Below, one piece after another: positions 5,748 to 7,714 of a stretch of DNA of 7,714 nt (positions are counted from its first letter, which is position 1; every line of letters begins with the position of its first letter). The notes beneath the pieces were generated by a model. That model did not search any database. It was not told the DNA's origin and was given only the letters and a program-made list of their open reading frames with translations. Position numbers and translations under genes: made by a program. Source of the DNA: Candidatus Bathyarchaeota archaeon (GTDB taxonomy: Archaea; Thermoproteota; Bathyarchaeia; TCS64); NCBI GenBank assembly GCA_016867505.1, contig VGJH01000055.1, positions 1 through 7,714 of the forward strand, read 5' to 3'.

Positions 5748-6299
5748 ATGTTGAATCGTGATGATGCAATTTCTCTAGTAAGGCGACATGTTTCTAATGA
5801 AAATCTTGTTAAACATATGATCTCGGTTGGTGCAATAATGAAGGGATTAGCTACTAATTTTCGAGAAGATGTTCAGTTGTGGGAGTTGGTTGGGATTCTA
5901 CATGATATTGATTATGAGAAGGTTGGACAAGATTGGACTAGACACGGTGCTGTTTCAGCTGATATGGTGAAGGATCTTTTACCTGAGAACGGACTTCATG
6001 CTATTAGAGCTCATAATGATCAAACGGGATATAGCCCTAAGAATCGATTAGATATCAGTCTTTATTCAGCTGATGCATTATCAGGATTAGTTGTTGCAAT
6101 GGGTCTTATGATGCCTGATAAAAAACTACTTAATGTAAAGACTTCAAGCCTTGTTAAGAGGATGAAGGATAAGAGTTTTGCTCGTGGCGTCAGTAGGGAG
6201 AATATTTATCGATGTGTTGAAGTAGGTTTATCTCTGGAAGATTTTCTTCAAATCGGATTAGTATCTATGCAGGGGATAGCATCAGAGATTGGAATGTGA
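5748..6299 (+). CDS. HDIG-type HD-domain protein (putative phosphohydrolase)
   Basis: A 183-residue HD-superfamily protein of the small HDIG type found in archaea and bacteria; members are thought to be metal-dependent phosphohydrolases acting on nucleotides or phosphoesters, substrate unknown. The metal ligand set is visible: His23 (VKHM), His52-Asp53 (LHDID), His66 (TRHG), His89 (RAHN) and Asp109 (SADAL). The C-terminal part, with KDKSFARGVSRENI and LSLEDFLQIGL, is the conserved helical end of this subfamily. The N-terminus (AISLVRRHVSNENLVKHM) matches family starts, supporting the ATG, and a TATA-like TTTAAA 27-28 bases upstream implies a leaderless transcript. It stands alone on its strand. 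Its TGA directly touches the stop codon of the convergent membrane hydrolase gene, with no spacer at all. Confidence 0.88.
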   Translation: MLNRDDAISLVRRHVSNENLVKHMISVGAIMKGLATNFREDVQLWELVGILHDIDYEKVGQDWTRHGAVSADMVKDLLPENGLHAIRAHNDQTGYSPKNRLDISLYSADALSGLVVAMGLMMPDKKLLNVKTSSLVKRMKDKSFARGVSRENIYRCVEVGLSLEDFLQIGLVSMQGIASEIGM

Positions 6300-7714
6300 T
6301 CAAGCGAAGCCTCCAAATGGGAATAAGCCCGCTGTGATCCATGCAAAAAGTAATGTGTTAAAGATTACTCCAACCCCAATTCTCTTAGTGTACCTGTAAA
6401 GCCACCATGATGTGAATGTTGAGATTATTAGCATTGGTATAATAGCGAAGAGGAATTCTACAAAAAATGCAGCAAAACTTGGGATCAATCTAATCCCAAA
6501 TAAATACATTGGAATATATTGTAAACCAAGTAAAATGATGTAAGGTGAAATTTTTAACATCAGGGTTCTTAGAAAGTTTCCTAAAGTTGAACCTGCGCTC
6601 TGTCGAGTTCTATATACATTTAGGTAAAGTCCATCCACTAAAAAGTATATGAAGTAAAATGGTATGAATTGTGGTAATATCGTTAGCCTTGATAAATTGA
6701 ACATTGGTAAGATTGGTACAAAAATCCTTATTTTTTGTTGAAGATATATTTGAGTAAGGCTAGTAATTATGTAAAATGTTAATATTATTAAGAAAGCTAA
6801 ACCAATGTCTCGATACTTAAATGATGAAGTGATTATCTTTCTCAAGTCTTTATATTCTTTTAATCTTCTTTGACTTAGAAAGATTAGGATAATTAATCCA
6901 ATTACTCCACTTAGCATAAGCCACCATGCCATTGATGCTCCGATTAATAGGGTGGGGAAGGGTAGAAGGGCACCTCCAAGCATTGCTGGTATGAATAAAA
7001 GTACTCCTAAAAATCCCCATGCAAACAAGACCGTTCTTTCTCGAAGGAATCGATGTCTAACAATTACTTCCTCACCAATCCTTCCTGGTAAAATTTTGTT
7101 ATAGATCTGCGATATTGGAATAATTGCGCTTATCAGCATGATCAAACCAAGGATTAATGCAATTTCTCTTAAAAGGTAAGTAGTGTCCATTAGCGATGGA
7201 TTAATTTCAGGAATAAATGCTGAATTCAACCAACCTACTGATTTGGTGATCGTATATGGATCTAATGGCTCTAAAAGATGTATTGTGGATAAAATTAAAA
7301 GTTCTCTAGCATTCCCAACTTTAAAATTCCCGTATAGCTTCTCTCGAACAATTTTATCTGTAGTATTAAAAACTGGTTTCAATGATGATTCTAAAGAATT
7401 TATATTAAATAATACGTCATGTTCACCAACAACTATTAACATGTTTTTTGGTGAGGTAGCGGTTATTGGATTTGATGTTGAATTAAAATTCGAGCTGCTG
7501 ACTCCTCCTCCTAGGAAGATTGTAGCTATAACTCCTGCTTCTTGAGAGGCTAACACTCTTGCTGATCCAGCGCCAAGGCTGTGACCAATAACACCAAGAC
7601 GAGTAGGATCAACATTATTTAATTTCTTCAAGTAATTTAATGCTACTAAGGCTCCATTTGTTGAGTCTTGACCTAATTTGCCTCCTGATTCGCCATGTCC
7701 TGCAAGATCTAATG
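6300..7714 (-). CDS. Alpha/beta hydrolase fused to a multi-span membrane domain (N-terminus beyond window)
   Basis: The open frame runs off the window edge: 470 residues are visible, starting in LDLAGHGESGG, the loop that precedes the nucleophile elbow in this fold. A TTG at 7631 is therefore not the true start. Visible catalytic residues are Ser45 in GHSLGAG, Asp99 in VVGEHDVLF and His145 in STIHLLEP, a complete triad in the usual order. From about residue 183 the protein becomes a membrane domain with roughly eight hydrophobic helices (near 183-202, 228-247, 252-279, 303-323, 345-365, 386-406, 411-436 and 447-467), with charged loops such as SQRRLKEYKDLRK between them. The hydrolase head resembles dienelactone hydrolase/acyl-peptidase-like esterases; the substrate is unknown, though a membrane anchor hints at lipid, peptide or envelope substrates. 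The side of the membrane on which the head lies is not clear without the N-terminus. Confidence 0.8.
   Translation of the reverse strand, partial: LDLAGHGESGGKLGQDSTNGALVALNYLKKLNNVDPTRLGVIGHSLGAGSARVLASQEAGVIATIFLGGGVSSSNFNSTSNPITATSPKNMLIVVGEHDVLFNINSLESSLKPVFNTTDKIVREKLYGNFKVGNARELLILSTIHLLEPLDPYTITKSVGWLNSAFIPEINPSLMDTTYLLREIALILGLIMLISAIIPISQIYNKILPGRIGEEVIVRHRFLRERTVLFAWGFLGVLLFIPAMLGGALLPFPTLLIGASMAWWLMLSGVIGLIILIFLSQRRLKEYKDLRKIITSSFKYRDIGLAFLIILTFYIITSLTQIYLQQKIRIFVPILPMFNLSRLTILPQFIPFYFIYFLVDGLYLNVYRTRQSAGSTLGNFLRTLMLKISPYIILLGLQYIPMYLFGIRLIPSFAAFFVEFLFAIIPMLIISTFTSWWLYRYTKRIGVGVIFNTLLFAWITAGLFPFGGFA

Noticed and set aside
7183..7545. 120-codon plus-strand frame inside the membrane hydrolase
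   Set aside because: It is antisense to the conserved alpha/beta hydrolase region with its catalytic motifs and has no recognisable domain.
7629..7631. TTG as the start codon of the alpha/beta hydrolase
   Set aside because: The frame stays open upstream to the window edge and encodes conserved hydrolase sequence (LDLAGHGESGG), so the TTG is an internal Leu codon.
1..7714. CRISPR arrays, insertion sequences, integrase or attachment sites
   Set aside because: No regularly spaced repeats, transposase motifs or terminal inverted repeats were seen anywhere in the window.

Overview
The window comes from an archaeon with an AT-rich genome. The evidence is a pair of group II chaperonin (thermosome) genes, an archaeal short-form AlaX editing protein, a SurR/Phr-type ArsR-fold regulator, TATA-type promoters with little or no leader, and poly-T terminators. 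The sequence does not fix the phylum. The style of the genes (tandem thermosomes, membrane alpha/beta hydrolase, HDIG protein) would suit an Asgard or euryarchaeal lineage, but that is only a guess.

Layout. 1-374 (+) holds a wrecked M20D amidohydrolase: its N-terminal motif is joined out of frame to its C-terminal end, with the catalytic middle missing. 375-419 is a two-way T-rich terminator region. 420-3739 (-) is a two-gene thermosome operon, the upstream gene at 2078-3739 and the downstream gene at 420-2066, with 11 bases between them. 3740-3900 is its control region. 3901-4617 (-) encodes a two-headed winged-helix regulator. 4683-5135 (-) encodes AlaX. About 5225-5438 (-) is a GC-rich island that folds into a closed multi-helix structure, has its own TATA box and poly-U end, and is best read as an unidentified non-coding RNA gene. 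5748-6299 (+) encodes an HDIG-type HD-domain protein, probably from a leaderless mRNA. 6300-7714 (-) is an alpha/beta hydrolase fused to about eight membrane helices; its N-terminus lies beyond the window edge.

Main observation. The same 23-base element, GTTGTAAAC-N5-GTTGTAWAC with at most one mismatch per half, occurs twice: directly upstream of the regulator's GTG start, and upstream of the thermosome operon. It matches the extended SurR recognition pattern (GTTn3AACn5GTT) recalled from Pyrococcus. The regulator has the SurR domain order but no cysteine, so it cannot use SurR's CxxC redox switch. The simplest model is an autoregulated, SurR-fold but non-redox regulator that controls the chaperonin genes, possibly as a heat or protein-stress switch. 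AlaX (removal of wrongly charged tRNA) lies just upstream on the same strand, so 420-5135 may be a protein-quality-control neighbourhood.
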